From Burkholderiales bacterium RIFCSPLOWO2_12_FULL_65_40 (GTDB taxonomy: Bacteria > Pseudomonadota > Gammaproteobacteria > Burkholderiales > Burkholderiaceae_C): a stretch of 60,263 bases of DNA. A model generated the notes under the pieces. That model saw nothing but the letters and a program-made list of their open reading frames with translations, was not told the origin of the DNA and searched no databases. This document shows, piece by piece, positions 17,896-27,153 of this stretch. Within the stretch, counting starts at the first letter, position 1, and each line of letters begins with the position of its first letter. The position numbers and the translations under genes are program-made. The stretch is from NCBI GenBank assembly GCA_001770955.1, contig MESL01000031.1, positions 1 to 60,263 of the forward strand. Direction: 5' to 3'.

Positions 17896-19134
17896 ATGCA
17901 CACCATGCCCTCACACCCCTCCCGATACCGAAACCCGAGCCGATTCACGGGATGGCTTCTCACCCTTGTGCTGGTCACCGCACCAGCCACCGCGCAAACC
18001 CTGCCGCAGGCCCTGGAGCAGGCCTGGCTACTGCACCCCCAGGCTCTGGCGGGCAGCGCACGCAGCGCGCAAGCCGCAGCCCGCGTCGAAGCTGCCAGCG
18101 GCCTGACGCCGGGACCGGCCACGCTGTCGCTGGGCGCAGCGAGTGACCGCTTTCACGCCAACCAGGGCCAGCGCGAATGGGAGGTCGAAATGGCCGTTCC
18201 GCTGTGGCTGCCCGGCCAGAAAGCGGCGCAGAGCGCCGAGGCTGCCAGCGGCCAGGCGCAGGTCGTGGCGCAACAGCATGCGCTGCGCCTGCAACTGGCG
18301 GGCGAGCTGCGCACGGCCTGGTGGGCCGTGGCGGCTGCACGCCAGACCCGTGCACAGGCACAGCAGCGGTTGGACACCGCCCAGGCCCTCATGGCGAATG
18401 TGCAGCGCCGCTACCAGGCGGGTGAACTGGCCCGCATCGACGCCAATCTGGCCCAGCGCGAAGTGCTCGCCGCCCAAGGTGCCCTGGCCGATAGCGACGC
18501 AGCCCTGTTGCAGACCGAGCAGGCCTTTCGCACGCTCACCGGCACCGCCGCACCCGTGCAACTGGACCCGGAGCCCCCCGCTGTTCAGGACGCCCCCGAC
18601 CAGGACCATCCCCTGCGGGCCGCCGCCTCGGCTGCGCTGGCCCAGGCGCAGGCACGGGTGCGGTCGGCAGACGCCACACGCCGCGCTGCACCCGAACTGG
18701 CCTTGCGCATGGTGCGCGACCGCGGTGCGGCCGGGCAGCCGTATGCGAACACCCTGGGAGTCAAGCTGACGATTCCACTCTCGTCCGAACCCATCGTGCG
18801 CCAGGCCCAGTCGGCCGCATTGGCAGAACTGGCGCTGGCCCAGGCAGAACACGACCAGGTGGAGCGCAAGCTGGCGCTTGATGCCGACCAGGCCCGCCGC
18901 CACTTGGACGCCACCGCACGCCAGCTCAGCCAGGCGCAGGAGCGCCTGGCCCTGGACACCGACACGCTCCAGTTGGCAGAAAAAGCCTTTGCCCTCGGCG
19001 AGACCGACCTCACCGCCTTGCTGCGCGCGCGCTCCGACGCACTCGAGGCCCAGGCACTGGTGGGCCAGCAGCAGGTGGCCCTGGCGGCCGCCCGGTCCCG
19101 CATGCACCAAACCCTGGGAGTCCTTCCGAAATGA
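17896..19134 (+). CDS. Outer-membrane efflux channel, TolC/CzcC family
   Basis: This 412-residue protein has a signal peptide ending near ATA and the alternating helical repeats of the outer-membrane factor family. It is rich in Ala, Gln and Leu, with two homologous halves ([25 protein letters not shown] in the first; [22 protein letters not shown] in the second). It would form the outer-membrane exit duct of the RND pump encoded downstream. Another ATG lies at 17905. The stop overlaps the next ATG (ATGA). Confidence 0.9.
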   Translation: MHTMPSHPSRYRNPSRFTGWLLTLVLVTAPATAQTLPQALEQAWLLHPQALAGSARSAQAAARVEAASGLTPGPATLSLGAASDRFHANQGQREWEVEMAVPLWLPGQKAAQSAEAASGQAQVVAQQHALRLQLAGELRTAWWAVAAARQTRAQAQQRLDTAQALMANVQRRYQAGELARIDANLAQREVLAAQGALADSDAALLQTEQAFRTLTGTAAPVQLDPEPPAVQDAPDQDHPLRAAASAALAQAQARVRSADATRRAAPELALRMVRDRGAAGQPYANTLGVKLTIPLSSEPIVRQAQSAALAELALAQAEHDQVERKLALDADQARRHLDATARQLSQAQERLALDTDTLQLAEKAFALGETDLTALLRARSDALEAQALVGQQQVALAAARSRMHQTLGVLPK

Positions 19135-19685
19135 ACAACCTGCGAAACCTTTTGCTGGGCACCGCCCTTGCCGCTGTGGCGTGGCCCGCCCTGGCCCATG
19201 GCGATGAAGACCACAGCGAGCCAAATCCCGTCGTCGCTGCTGTGCCCATGGCCGCGCAAGGCCCGCGCGCCGAGGCCCAGACCGATGCCTTCGAACTGGT
19301 GGCCACACTGGCGCAGGACCGGCTGGTGCTGCACATCGACCGCTTCGACACCAATGAACCTGTCGTGGGCGCGCAGGTGGAAGTGGATACCGGCAGCGTG
19401 CAGGCCAAGGCCACGCCCTCGTCCCCCGGCGTGTACTGGATGGCCCAGGGCACGCTCGGCCAGCCGGGCAAGCATCCGCTGACCATCACCATCGAAACCG
19501 AAGACACCGCCGATCTTCTGACCGCCACGCTGGAGGTTACCGCCCCACCTGCCGCCACCGCCAGCGGCCCGAAATCCGAACCCTGGATGGCCTGGGGACT
19601 GGGCGGCACCGTGCTGCTCTCGGGCGCAGGCCTGCTGGCCCTGCGCCGCCGCCCCCGTACCACCGCTCCCGGAACCACCGCATGA
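19131..19685 (+). CDS. Membrane-anchored periplasmic accessory protein of the efflux operon
   Basis: This 184-residue protein has a signal peptide ending WPALA, then a His/Asp/Glu start of the mature protein (HGDEDHSEP) that could bind metal, a beta-rich domain (FELVATLAQDRLVLHIDRFD), and a C-terminal membrane helix followed by a positively charged tail (LRRRPR). It overlaps both the channel gene upstream and the adaptor gene downstream by 4 bases, so it is translated as part of the pump operon. Its role is unknown; a metal-delivering or stabilising role is inference. Confidence 0.75.
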   Translation: MNNLRNLLLGTALAAVAWPALAHGDEDHSEPNPVVAAVPMAAQGPRAEAQTDAFELVATLAQDRLVLHIDRFDTNEPVVGAQVEVDTGSVQAKATPSSPGVYWMAQGTLGQPGKHPLTITIETEDTADLLTATLEVTAPPAATASGPKSEPWMAWGLGGTVLLSGAGLLALRRRPRTTAPGTTA

Positions 19686-20794
19686 CATTCGCACCGCTTT
19701 TTGCCGCAGGGCTGCTGGCTTTGCAGGGCGCAGCTTTCGCCCACGGAGGCGAAGACCACGACCACGGCCCCGCCGCAGCGCCCCTGCCCGCGACAGGTAC
19801 CACCGCCCCCCAGCGCCTGGCCGACGGCAGCCTGTTCATCCCCAAGGCCATCCAGCGACAATGGGGCCTGCGCACCGTGCGGGCAGACATCCGTGAGCTG
19901 CCCACCTCGGTCGAGCTGCAGGGCAAGGTGGTGGCCGATGCCAATGCCGGAGGGCGTGTGCAGTCCACCCAGCCGGGGCGCATCGAGGCACCGGCCCAGG
20001 GTTTGCCCACCCTGGGCCAGCAGGTCCGCAAAGGGCAGGTGCTGGCGCATGTGCGGCCCACCCTGTCGAACACCGAACGCGGCGGCCTGCAGGCCCAGCT
20101 GGCCGACCTGGATGCACAGAATGCCATCGCCCAGCGCAAGCTGGAACGCTACGCCCAGCTCCAGGGGGCGATACCGCAGTCGGCTATTGATGCCGCGCGG
20201 CTGGAATCAGAAGCCCTGCGCCAGCGCAGGCAGGCCTTGCAGGCCAGCCTGCAGGCGCCGGAGCCGCTGCGTGCACCGGTGTCGGGCGTGGTCAGCGCGG
20301 TGCATGCCATGGCGGGCCAGGTGGTCGATGCGCGAGAAACGCTGTTCGAGGTGGTCAACCCCGCACGGCTGACCGTGGAAGCCCTGGCCTACGACCCCGC
20401 CCTGGCCCGGGGCGTGACGGCGGCCAGCACCAGCGTGCCAGGCGACAGCACCGTACTGCAGTTTGTCGGCAGCGGACGGCAGTTGCGCGAGCAGGCCTGG
20501 GTGCTGCAGTTCCGCATTCCGTCGGACCAGCATGCACTGGCGGTGGGCCAGTCGGTCAAAGTGATCGCCACCACACGGCAGACGCACAAGGGCGCCGCTG
20601 TTCCGCAGGCGGCCGTGGTGCGCGGTGCTGGGGGAGATCAGGCGGTGTGGGTGCATACGGGTGCCGAAAAATTCGAACGCCGCACGGTGCGCGCACAGGC
20701 CCTGAGCGCAGACAGCACCGCAGTCACCTCCGGCATTGCCGCAGGCGAGCGCGTGGTGACCCAGGGCGCGAGCCTGCTGGCCCAGGTGCGCTGA
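19682..20794 (+). CDS. RND efflux periplasmic adaptor (CzcB/CusB family)
   Basis: This is a 370-residue membrane-fusion protein. After the signal peptide comes a His-rich mature N-terminus (HGGEDHDHG), likely metal binding. A lipoyl/barrel-sandwich hybrid domain is split by a helical hairpin (VQSTQPGRIEAPAQGLPTLGQ and EPLRAPVSGVVSAVHAM), then a beta-barrel. It links the inner-membrane pump to the outer-membrane channel. It overlaps the preceding gene by 4 bases and ends one base before the pump gene. Confidence 0.9.
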   Translation: MTFAPLFAAGLLALQGAAFAHGGEDHDHGPAAAPLPATGTTAPQRLADGSLFIPKAIQRQWGLRTVRADIRELPTSVELQGKVVADANAGGRVQSTQPGRIEAPAQGLPTLGQQVRKGQVLAHVRPTLSNTERGGLQAQLADLDAQNAIAQRKLERYAQLQGAIPQSAIDAARLESEALRQRRQALQASLQAPEPLRAPVSGVVSAVHAMAGQVVDARETLFEVVNPARLTVEALAYDPALARGVTAASTSVPGDSTVLQFVGSGRQLREQAWVLQFRIPSDQHALAVGQSVKVIATTRQTHKGAAVPQAAVVRGAGGDQAVWVHTGAEKFERRTVRAQALSADSTAVTSGIAAGERVVTQGASLLAQVR

Positions 20795-20795
20795 A

Positions 20796-23700
20796 ATGTT
20801 TGATTTCATCATCCATACGAGCCTGCGCCAGCGCCTGATGGTGCTGGGCTTGTCGCTGTTTCTGGTGGTCTACGGCGCCTTGAGCCTGCGGCAGATGCCG
20901 GTCGATGTGTTTCCCGACCTGAACAAGCCCACCGTGACGCTGATGACCGAAGCCGGCGGCATGGCGCCGGAAGAAGTCGAACAGCTGGTGAGCTTTCCCA
21001 TCGAGTCGGGCATGAACGGAATGCCCGGGGTGACCCGTGTGCGCTCGGTCTCCGGCGTGGGGCTGTCGATCGTGTATGTCGAGTTCGAGTGGGGCTCCGA
21101 CATCTACCGCAACCGCCAGCAGATTGCCGAGCGCCTGAACCTGGTGCGCGAACAGCTGCCCGAAGGCATCGTGCCGCAGATGGGGCCGATTTCTTCCATC
21201 ATGGGCGAGATTCTGCTGATCGCCCTGCCCGCCGACCCCGCCAAGGTCAGCCCGATGCAGGTGCGCGAATATGCCGACTGGGTGGTTCGCCCCCGGCTGC
21301 TCACCATCCCGGGCATTGCCCAGGTCACGCCCATCGGCGGAGAGGTGCGCCAGTACCGGGTCGAGATTCACCCGGCGAAGCTGCAGGCCCTGGGCATTGA
21401 ACGGGAAAAGGTGGACGCAGCGCTGCGCGACTTCGGCGCCAACACCAGCGGTGGCTTCTTGCAGGCGCAGGGCCGTGAATATCTGATCCGGCAGGTGGGC
21501 CGCACCAGCCGCATCGAAGATCTGCGCAGCGTGGTGGTGGGTGTTAAAAACACCCAGCCCATCCTGTTGCACCAGGTGGCAGACGTTCGGCTGGCCCCTG
21601 CAGTCAAGCGCGGCGATGCCAGCTACAAGGGCCAGCCAGCGGTGATTTTGTCGGTGCAGAAGCAGCCCGGCGCCGACAGCGTGGCGCTCACCCAGGCCGT
21701 CGAGCAGGCCATGGCCACACTGAACAAGGCGCTGCCCCAGGGCATTGAAACGCCGCAGTTCTTGTTCAAGCAGGCCGATTTCATCGAACGTTCGGTGGGC
21801 AACGTCCAGGAAGCCCTGCGCGATGGCGCCATTCTGGTGGCGGTCGTGCTGTTCTTGTTCCTGCTGAATGTGCGCACCACGGTCATCTCGCTGGTGGCCA
21901 TTCCGCTGTCGCTGATGGTGACCGCGCTGGTGTTCCGCTATTTCGGCCTGTCGATCAACACCATGACGCTGGGGGGGCTGGCCATCGCCATTGGCGAGCT
22001 GGTGGACGACGCGGTGGTGGACGTCGAAAACGTGCTGCGCCGCCTGAAGGAAAACCGCCTGAAACCGCAGCCGCTCCCGGCCCTGACGGTGATTGCCGCC
22101 GCCTCCCGCGAGGTGCGCACGGGCGTGGTCTATGCCACCCTGGTCGTAGTGCTGGTGTTTGTGCCCCTGTTTGCCCTGCCCGGCATCGAAGGCCGCTTGT
22201 TCACACCCCTGGGCATTGCGTATGTGGTGTCCATCCTGGCCAGCATGGTGGTGGCCGTCACCATCACCCCGGTGCTGTGCTACTACCTGCTGCCGCGCAT
22301 GAAGCAACTGCATGCGGGCGACAGCCCGCTGGCGGCCTGGCTCAAGCGCTGGGATACGCGCTTGCTGAACGGCTCGTTCGATCATTCCCGCACCCTGCTG
22401 GCGGCTGCGCTGGTCGTGGTTCTGGCGGTTGCTGCCAGCGTGCCCTTCTTTCCGCGCTCGTTTTTGCCACCCTTCAACGAAGGCACCCTCACGGTGAACG
22501 TGTTGCTCAACCCCGGTACCTCGCTGGAAGAGTCCAACCGCATCGCAACACTGGCCGAGCAACTGGCCCTGCAAGTCCCCGAGGTCACCCAGGTGGGCCG
22601 CAGAACCGGCCGCGCCGAACTGGACGAACATGCGGAAGGGGTGCACTATACCGAGATGGACATCGACCTCCAGGTGTCCGAGCGCAGCCGCGATGCCGTG
22701 GTGCAGGACATTCGCACCCGGCTTGCCACCCTGCCCGCAGCCACCAGCGTGGGGCAACCGATTTCGCACCGGCTGGACCACCTGCTCTCGGGCGTGCGGG
22801 CCCAGATCGCGCTGAAGGTGTACGGCGACGACCTGGACACGCTGCGGGGCCTGGCAGGCGACCTGCGCGACCGCCTGTCGCGCATTCCGGGCATCACCGA
22901 CCTGCAGATTGAGAAGCAGGTGCTGATTCCGCAGATCAAGATCCACCTGGACTACGAGCAGGCCGCACGCTACGGCGTCGCACCTGGTGCCGTTTTGCGA
23001 TCCTTGCAGCAGATGATCGAAGGCGAGCGCATCACCCAGATCGTCGAAGGCAACCGCCGCTTTGACCTGGTGGTGCGCCTGCCCGAGGACGACCGCGGGT
23101 TGCACGCCCTGAAGGGCTTGCTGATCGAAACCCCCACAGGGGCGGTGCCCCTGTCCCTGCTGGCAACAATAGAAGATGGCGAAGGCCCCAACCAGGTCAG
23201 CCGCGAGAACGCACGCCGGCGCATCGTGGTGTCGGCCAATACCGACGGCAGCGACATGGCGCGCATCATTGGCGACATCCGCAGCACGCTGGCCGCCGCG
23301 CCCTTGCCCGAGGGGTATTTCACAGCGCTGGAAGGCCAGTTCCAGGCCCAGGAGCAAGCGGCCCGGTTGATTGCCCTGCTGGCCCTGGTGTCGCTGGCCC
23401 TGATCTTCCTCGTGCTCTACAGCCGCTACCGCTCCACCGTGCTCACGCTCATCATCATGGGCAATATTCCGCTGGCCCTGGTGGGCAGCGTGCTGGCGTT
23501 GTGGATCTCGGGCCAGCCGCTATCGGTGGCCGCACTGGTGGGCTTCATCACGCTGACGGGTATCTCGACACGCAACGGCATCCTCAAGATCAGCCACTAC
23601 ATCAACCTGTGCGCGTTCGAGGGTGAAAAATTTGGCAAGCAACTCATCGTGCGCGGCTCGCTCGAGCGCCTCACCCCGGTGCTGATGACGGCGCTGGTGG

Positions 23701-23912
23701 CTGCCTTCGCGCTGGTGCCGCTGCTGGTGTCGGCGGATGCCCCCGGCAAGGAAGTGCTGCATCCCGTGGCCGTGGTGATTTTTGGCGGCCTGGTCAGCTC
23801 CACGCTGCTCGACACCTTGCTGACGCCGCTGATGTTCTGGCGCTGGGGGGAAAAGCCCCTGGAGCGACTGCTGGCGCTGCGCACCCAGGAAAAATCACAG
23901 GACAGTTTCTAA
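20796..23912 (+). CDS. Heavy-metal RND efflux pump (CzcA/CusA family), metal unassigned
   Basis: This 1038-residue pump has the usual 12 membrane helices and two large periplasmic loops. Typical HME-RND segments include VFPDLNKPTVTLMTEAGGMAPEE, EFEWGSDIYRNRQ, and in TM4 GGLAIAIGELVDDAVVDVENV near residue 400. By-eye comparison with E. coli CusA finds no Met at the positions of the Cu/Ag-binding triad. The TM4 motif is of the GELVDD type, not the CzcA or CusA type. It is therefore a metal exporter of unassigned substrate, and not safely called CusA. Confidence 0.9.
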   Translation: MFDFIIHTSLRQRLMVLGLSLFLVVYGALSLRQMPVDVFPDLNKPTVTLMTEAGGMAPEEVEQLVSFPIESGMNGMPGVTRVRSVSGVGLSIVYVEFEWGSDIYRNRQQIAERLNLVREQLPEGIVPQMGPISSIMGEILLIALPADPAKVSPMQVREYADWVVRPRLLTIPGIAQVTPIGGEVRQYRVEIHPAKLQALGIEREKVDAALRDFGANTSGGFLQAQGREYLIRQVGRTSRIEDLRSVVVGVKNTQPILLHQVADVRLAPAVKRGDASYKGQPAVILSVQKQPGADSVALTQAVEQAMATLNKALPQGIETPQFLFKQADFIERSVGNVQEALRDGAILVAVVLFLFLLNVRTTVISLVAIPLSLMVTALVFRYFGLSINTMTLGGLAIAIGELVDDAVVDVENVLRRLKENRLKPQPLPALTVIAAASREVRTGVVYATLVVVLVFVPLFALPGIEGRLFTPLGIAYVVSILASMVVAVTITPVLCYYLLPRMKQLHAGDSPLAAWLKRWDTRLLNGSFDHSRTLLAAALVVVLAVAASVPFFPRSFLPPFNEGTLTVNVLLNPGTSLEESNRIATLAEQLALQVPEVTQVGRRTGRAELDEHAEGVHYTEMDIDLQVSERSRDAVVQDIRTRLATLPAATSVGQPISHRLDHLLSGVRAQIALKVYGDDLDTLRGLAGDLRDRLSRIPGITDLQIEKQVLIPQIKIHLDYEQAARYGVAPGAVLRSLQQMIEGERITQIVEGNRRFDLVVRLPEDDRGLHALKGLLIETPTGAVPLSLLATIEDGEGPNQVSRENARRRIVVSANTDGSDMARIIGDIRSTLAAAPLPEGYFTALEGQFQAQEQAARLIALLALVSLALIFLVLYSRYRSTVLTLIIMGNIPLALVGSVLALWISGQPLSVAALVGFITLTGISTRNGILKISHYINLCAFEGEKFGKQLIVRGSLERLTPVLMTALVAAFALVPLLVSADAPGKEVLHPVAVVIFGGLVSSTLLDTLLTPLMFWRWGEKPLERLLALRTQEKSQDSF

Positions 23913-23959
23913 CAACCCCCTCCCCAACGACAGGCGGGGTTCACGACGAAGGAGTTTCC

Positions 23960-24418
23960 ATGAGCAAAATCCGATTCTTGACTGCGGTTGCTTTTGTGCT
24001 TGCCACCAGTGCCACGAGCGTGCACGCACACGACGACGCCTACCTGGATACACAGCAGGCACCGCATGGCGGCCAGCTGCGCATGGCAGGCGCCTACCAC
24101 CTGGAACTGGTGGTGGACAAATCAACCCCGCAGGCGGCCGACAAACCCGTGGTGGTGTATGTCACCGACCACGCGGGGCAAAAAATCTCTACCGAGGGTG
24201 CCACCGGAAACGCCACCATCCTTGCCGCCAAGGGCAAGGCCAGCGTGGCACTGGTGCCCGACGGCGACAACCGCCTCAAAGGCACCGGGCGCTATGCCTC
24301 CACCGCCGACATGAAGGCCATCGTCAGCTTCACGGCCAAGGGCCAGTCCCCGGAAACCGCGCGCTTCACCCCGCTGCTCAAAACCAAGGATGCGCATTCA
24401 GATCACAAAATGCACTGA
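23960..24418 (+). CDS. Secreted hypothetical protein of the metal cluster
   Basis: This 152-residue protein has a signal peptide (about residues 1-23, ending VHA). The mature N-terminus is HDDAYLDTQQAPHGGQLRM and the C-terminus is SDHKMH, so both ends carry histidines that could bind metal. The middle is a beta-rich domain (YHLELVVDKSTP, KPVVVYVTDHAG) like small periplasmic proteins found beside metal pumps. It starts 47 bases after the pump gene and is probably in the same operon. Confidence 0.7.
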   Translation: MSKIRFLTAVAFVLATSATSVHAHDDAYLDTQQAPHGGQLRMAGAYHLELVVDKSTPQAADKPVVVYVTDHAGQKISTEGATGNATILAAKGKASVALVPDGDNRLKGTGRYASTADMKAIVSFTAKGQSPETARFTPLLKTKDAHSDHKMH

Positions 24419-24471
24419 CACCTATGACACAACGAACGTCTTCATCCATTTGCCATTCGAGGAAAAATACC

Positions 24472-24975
24472 ATGACCAAATCCACGTCAGTCTCCAACAA
24501 GACCTTCACAACGCTCGCTTTGACGGCAGCACTCGCCTTTGCCAGCACTTCGGCCTGGGCCACCAACCATGAGCCGGATCACTCGGCCCACCACCCCGGA
24601 GTTCCCTCCGCAACCCCTGCGCCCGACAGCGGCGCCACGGTGCCACCCCAGGCGATGCAAAAACAGATGCAGGCCATGAAGGCCATGCACGAAAAGATGA
24701 TGAATGCCAAAACGCCCGAGGAACGCAGCGCGCTGATGGCCGAACACATGCAGACCATGCGGGAAGGCATGGGGATGATGCAGAAAATGGGGCAGTCCGG
24801 CGGCATGGGTGGAATGAGCGGCATGGGCGCACCGAAAGGGGGCAAGGCCATGGCGTGCGACATGCATGAATCGCACCGCATGATGGGCATGCGCATGGAG
24901 ATGATGGAGTCCATGATGCAGATGATGATGGACCGCATGCAGTCGCACGCTCCGGTGCCCCCTGCAGGCAAATGA
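24472..24975 (+). CDS. Met-rich secreted protein, possible copper binder
   Basis: This 167-residue protein has a signal peptide ending SAWA. The mature part starts with a His cluster (NHEPDHSAHHPG) and is dominated by methionine, with Met pairs and triplets such as MMGMRMEMM and MMQMMMDRM plus a short Gly/Met stretch. The start at 24472 is chosen because a GAGG site precedes it; an upstream ATG at 24424 lacks one. Met/His-rich proteins of this type often bind Cu(I) or Ag(I) in the periplasm. Low complexity prevents a firm family call. Confidence 0.75.
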   Translation: MTKSTSVSNKTFTTLALTAALAFASTSAWATNHEPDHSAHHPGVPSATPAPDSGATVPPQAMQKQMQAMKAMHEKMMNAKTPEERSALMAEHMQTMREGMGMMQKMGQSGGMGGMSGMGAPKGGKAMACDMHESHRMMGMRMEMMESMMQMMMDRMQSHAPVPPAGK

Positions 24976-25136
24976 GAGCCTCCCGCTGGACCACCCCATG
25001 CGCCAAAAACAACTTGGCCGATTGAACGGTTTCTGCCTGCAGGCTTCCCAGGACAATGCGGCCGACCTGGCCCGCGTTTTTCCTGCGGTTGCTTCAGAAC
25101 CGTTCACCCGGCCAGCCAAGTCAGGAGACTGCTGAA

Positions 25137-25658
25137 ATGGCTGACGCACCCGCCACCTCCCCGCGCAGAAGCCTCTTGATGTGGGGTTTGGGCGGAATGT
25201 TGGTGGCGTTGCTGATGGCTGCAGGCGCGTATGCGCTGAGTGGAGTCGGTGCGCGGGACAACACAGCCGGTGTGTTGCGCCCCGATGACCCCCAAGTGGT
25301 GACCCTTGGTGCCCGCATCTACACCCAGCATTGCGCCGCATGCCACGGAGCCCGTGGTGAAGGGCAGCCAAACTGGCGCGAGCATGGCCCCGATGGCCTC
25401 ATGCGCGCCCCTCCACACGACGAAAGCGGCCACACCTGGCACCACCCGGACGCACAACTCTTCGCCATCACCAAATATGGGCTGGCGAAACTGATTCAGC
25501 AGCCGGACTACCAGACCAACATGCCTGTTTACGACGGTGTGTTGAGTGACTCCGAAATCAATGCCGTGCTTTCATGGATCAAGGCACAGTGGCCTCAGGA
25601 GATTCGAGCACGGCACGATCAGCTCAACGCGCAATACCAGAAATCGCCAGGCGGGTGA
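25137..25658 (+). CDS. Membrane-anchored c-type cytochrome
   Basis: This 173-residue protein has an uncleaved N-terminal membrane helix (about residues 13-35) and one haem-binding site, CAACH at 66-70. A likely axial Met is in TNMPVYDG near residue 130. The start at 25137 has AGGAG upstream. It closes the metal cluster. Similar single-haem cytochromes accompany copper resistance operons in related bacteria, where they may carry electrons for periplasmic metal oxidation; that role is inference. Confidence 0.85.
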   Translation: MADAPATSPRRSLLMWGLGGMLVALLMAAGAYALSGVGARDNTAGVLRPDDPQVVTLGARIYTQHCAACHGARGEGQPNWREHGPDGLMRAPPHDESGHTWHHPDAQLFAITKYGLAKLIQQPDYQTNMPVYDGVLSDSEINAVLSWIKAQWPQEIRARHDQLNAQYQKSPGG

Positions 25659-25798
25659 GCCGGTAAAAGCTGCCGGGCACGACCGCGGCGGCCGAGCCAC
25701 TCGAATGGGGAAACACCTGAAAAAATATACTGCTGTAACAGAACGATTCTGCTTCTAGAATTTGGAGGCGCAAGTTTCTGCGCAATAGAAGGCCACCC

Positions 25799-26758
25799 AT
25801 GAAGTCCGTCCAGAAAGATATTGACGAGCGCACCAACCTCACCGGCTCCAACAAATTCGAGCTGTTGCTGTTCCGTCTTGGGGCCGATAGCGCCCTGGGC
25901 CAGTCAGAACTGTTCGGCATCAATGTGTTCAAGATCCGCGAGATCGTGGCCATGCCGACCATCACACCCATCGTGGGCGCCACGCCCCACTCGCTCGGGG
26001 TGGTGAACCTGCGCGGCCAGGTGATCCCGGTGCTCGACCTCCCCTCCATCGTCGGCTGCAAGCCCAAGACGGGCCTGAACATCATGCTGGTGACAGAGTA
26101 CGCACGCACCACGCAGGCCTTCGCGGTCGAATCGGTCGAAGACATCGTTCGCCTGGACTGGAAGCAGGTGCTGTCGGCCGAAACCAGCGGCGCGGCGCAC
26201 AACCTGGTCACCAGCATTGCCCGGCTCGATGGCAACACCGACGGAACACGCCTGGCCCAGGTGCTGGATGTGGAAGCCATCCTGCAGATGGTCTCGCCTT
26301 CGGACGAGCACAAGGTCGATCCGCAGAAGGTCGGCGCCAAGCTCAAGCTCAAGCCCGGCACCATCATCCTGGCGGCAGACGACTCGTTCGTCGCCCGCTC
26401 GCTGATCGAGCAGGAGCTGCACGCACTGCAGGCACCTTTCGAGATGGTCAAGTCGGGCAAGGAGGCCTGGGACCGGCTCAATGCCCTGGCCGCCGCCGCT
26501 GCGGCCGAAGGCAAGACCATCCTGGACAAGGTCAGCCTGGTACTGACCGACCTCGAAATGCCCGAAATGGACGGTTTCACCCTGACGCGCAACATCAAGC
26601 AGGACGCCCGCTTTGAAGGCCTCCCCGTGGTGATTCATTCGTCCCTGTCAGGATCGGCCAACGAGGACCATGTGCGCAGCGTGGGTGCCGACGCCTACGT
26701 GGCCAAGTTCGTCGCCGAAGATCTGGCCCAGACCATCCGCGACGTATTACCCCGCTGA
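25799..26758 (+). CDS. cheV: Chemotaxis coupling protein CheV
   Basis: This 319-residue protein has an N-terminal CheW-like domain (residues about 15-170, with NVFKIREIV and GVVNLRGQVIPVLDL) and a C-terminal receiver domain with AADDS, phospho-acceptor Asp in LVLTDLEMPEMDG and the conserved Lys in VAKF. CheV links chemoreceptors to CheA and is tuned by phosphorylation. A TATACT -10-like element and a small GCGCA/TGCGC hairpin (25768-25783) lie in the 140-base leader. No other che gene is adjacent, but two nearby gene products are signalling proteins. Confidence 0.92.
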   Translation: MKSVQKDIDERTNLTGSNKFELLLFRLGADSALGQSELFGINVFKIREIVAMPTITPIVGATPHSLGVVNLRGQVIPVLDLPSIVGCKPKTGLNIMLVTEYARTTQAFAVESVEDIVRLDWKQVLSAETSGAAHNLVTSIARLDGNTDGTRLAQVLDVEAILQMVSPSDEHKVDPQKVGAKLKLKPGTIILAADDSFVARSLIEQELHALQAPFEMVKSGKEAWDRLNALAAAAAAEGKTILDKVSLVLTDLEMPEMDGFTLTRNIKQDARFEGLPVVIHSSLSGSANEDHVRSVGADAYVAKFVAEDLAQTIRDVLPR

Positions 26759-26814
26759 CCCCGCGCCGACACGGCCCCCGTGCCATATGGGGGCGTGTGC
26801 GAGCCGTGGAGGAC

Positions 26815-27126
26815 TCAGGCGTAGGTATCGACCAGCGCGCCGGAACGCGAGGCGGTACCGAATGCCGGGCCACTGCGCTGCAGGCTCGACTCCAGCGATG
26901 CCAGGTTGCGGCGGGCCATGTCGGAGCGCTGCCCCGCCTCGCCGGCCTGAACCGTCAGACCATCCGCCCGCACCTGCGCCTGATCGGCACTGCGCTGCGC
27001 CTCGTCCGCGCGCGCCTCCAGGGCGCGTGCGGTGCGCTCTGCCTGATTGGCATCACGCCGCGCAGACATCAACTGGGTTTGCGCTTTGGCCGCAGCGGTG
27101 CCGCCGGAGTTTGCAATGGATAGCAT
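26815..27126 (-). CDS. Small hypothetical coiled-coil protein
   Basis: This 103-residue protein has no signal peptide. Most of it is a long amphipathic helix rich in Ala, Arg, Gln and Glu (QAERTARALEARADEAQRSA), predicted to form a coiled coil, and it ends SGALVDTYA. It pairs with the similar-sized Ala/Gln-rich gene just upstream, with a 27-base gap. I do not recognise either. It is convergent with cheV across 56 bases that contain a GCCCCC/GGGGGC hairpin. Confidence 0.6.
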   Translation of the reverse strand: MLSIANSGGTAAAKAQTQLMSARRDANQAERTARALEARADEAQRSADQAQVRADGLTVQAGEAGQRSDMARRNLASLESSLQRSGPAFGTASRSGALVDTYA

Positions 27127-27153
27127 GCCCCTCCCCCTTTGCTCTGGTGCAAC

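Noticed and set aside
20724..23357. Minus-strand frame of 877 codons
   Set aside because: It is antisense to the RND pump gene, and its His/Gln-rich product has no domain pattern.
20796..23912. Calling the pump CusA and the operon a copper/silver system
   Set aside because: The Met triad is not seen, and the TM4 motif differs from CusA; only the regulator and accessory proteins suggest copper.
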